DNA of 64,000 nucleotides, taken from the NCBI GenBank assembly GCA_013407085.1, contig JACCGJ010000238.1, positions 1 through 64,000 on the forward strand. The letters run 5' to 3'. The first letter of the stretch is position 1, and each line of letters starts with the position of its first letter. The notes beneath the pieces were generated by a model. The model saw only the letters and a list, made by a program, of their open reading frames with translations, was not told the origin of the DNA and ran no database searches. Both the position numbers and the translations under genes were made by a program. Below, one piece after another: positions 63,815-64,000 of the stretch. This DNA comes from Atriophallophorus winterbourni (lineage: Eukaryota > Platyhelminthes > Trematoda > Plagiorchiida > Microphallidae).

Positions 63815-64000
63815 TTTTCTTCTTTGGTCGGTGTCAACCATGGATGTAAATAAAAATCATACAGCGATTCCATGCTCAACAACTTCATGATTGACTGAGC
63901 AGTCCGATTGTGGAGGAAATGTCTCTCCCGCAGCGCTCACAGTGAATGGCAGTACTCGCTCGAAAGATTTTAGATGCACGCCGACTGCCTGATATACTAT
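63815..64000 (-). mobile_element. 3' end of a second RTE-like LINE copy
   Basis: Aligns with 50990-51150 of the RTE-like LINE: shared ATGGATGTA, CAGTCCGATT, TCTCTCCCGCAGCGCT and TGCACGCCG in the same order, and the same 3' end. Continues beyond the window. More diverged than the copy at 50985. Confidence 0.75.

Noticed and set aside
1..64000. CRISPR arrays, bacterial operons, integrons
   Set aside because: No regularly spaced short repeats or prokaryotic gene arrangement; gene structure is eukaryotic.

Overview
The window looks like nuclear DNA of a parasitic flatworm, most likely a trematode, though a large-genome tapeworm is not excluded. The evidence is the repeat set (CR1/RTE-type LINEs, CsRn1-like Ty3/Gypsy, BEL/Pao, Penelope-like elements, piggyBac, hAT and hammerhead-bearing retroposons resembling schistosome Sm-alpha) together with 34-36 nt introns at the start of the one host gene. 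No bacterial-type genes, CRISPR arrays or convincing free-standing tRNA or rRNA genes are visible.

Layout. 1-4130 holds truncated LINE 3' ends and a decayed Ty3/Gypsy element. 5240-6275 is a tandem array, read on the minus strand, of three ~415 bp units, each with a tRNA-like pol III promoter followed by a type I hammerhead ribozyme. 6290-12960 is a graveyard of Gypsy gag, RT and RNase H pieces and LINE RT/endonuclease pieces. 12960-16700 holds a ~240 bp tandem repeat and a tandemly duplicated minus-strand LINE, one copy of which was later split by a plus-strand LINE. 17100-28930 holds three more LINE copies; the best (23440-27418) is a near full-length CR1-like element with a PHD-finger ORF1. 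28930-31680 has no gene I can name.

31685-63141 is one host gene on the plus strand. Ten phase-compatible exons encode a Ski2-like/MTR4-type RNA helicase (nuclear exosome cofactor family); the last exon lies beyond the window. The protein has DEVQ where the family has DExH, and the arch domain appears to be absent or nearly so. Its introns carry most of the transposons: a LINE split by a BEL/Pao element whose own LTR is split by a Penelope-like element; an antisense piggyBac relic; an antisense RTE-like LINE with only two obvious frameshifts; a hAT inside another TIR transposon; and several hammerhead-type short retroposons.

The main points of interest are (1) three unrelated classes of retroelement here carrying hammerhead ribozymes, all with very short palindromic stem III; (2) the divergent, apparently archless MTR4-like helicase; and (3) a young BEL/Pao derivative whose pol core has been replaced by an in-frame Ser/Ala-rich module. 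All alignments were made by eye, so distant boundaries are approximate.
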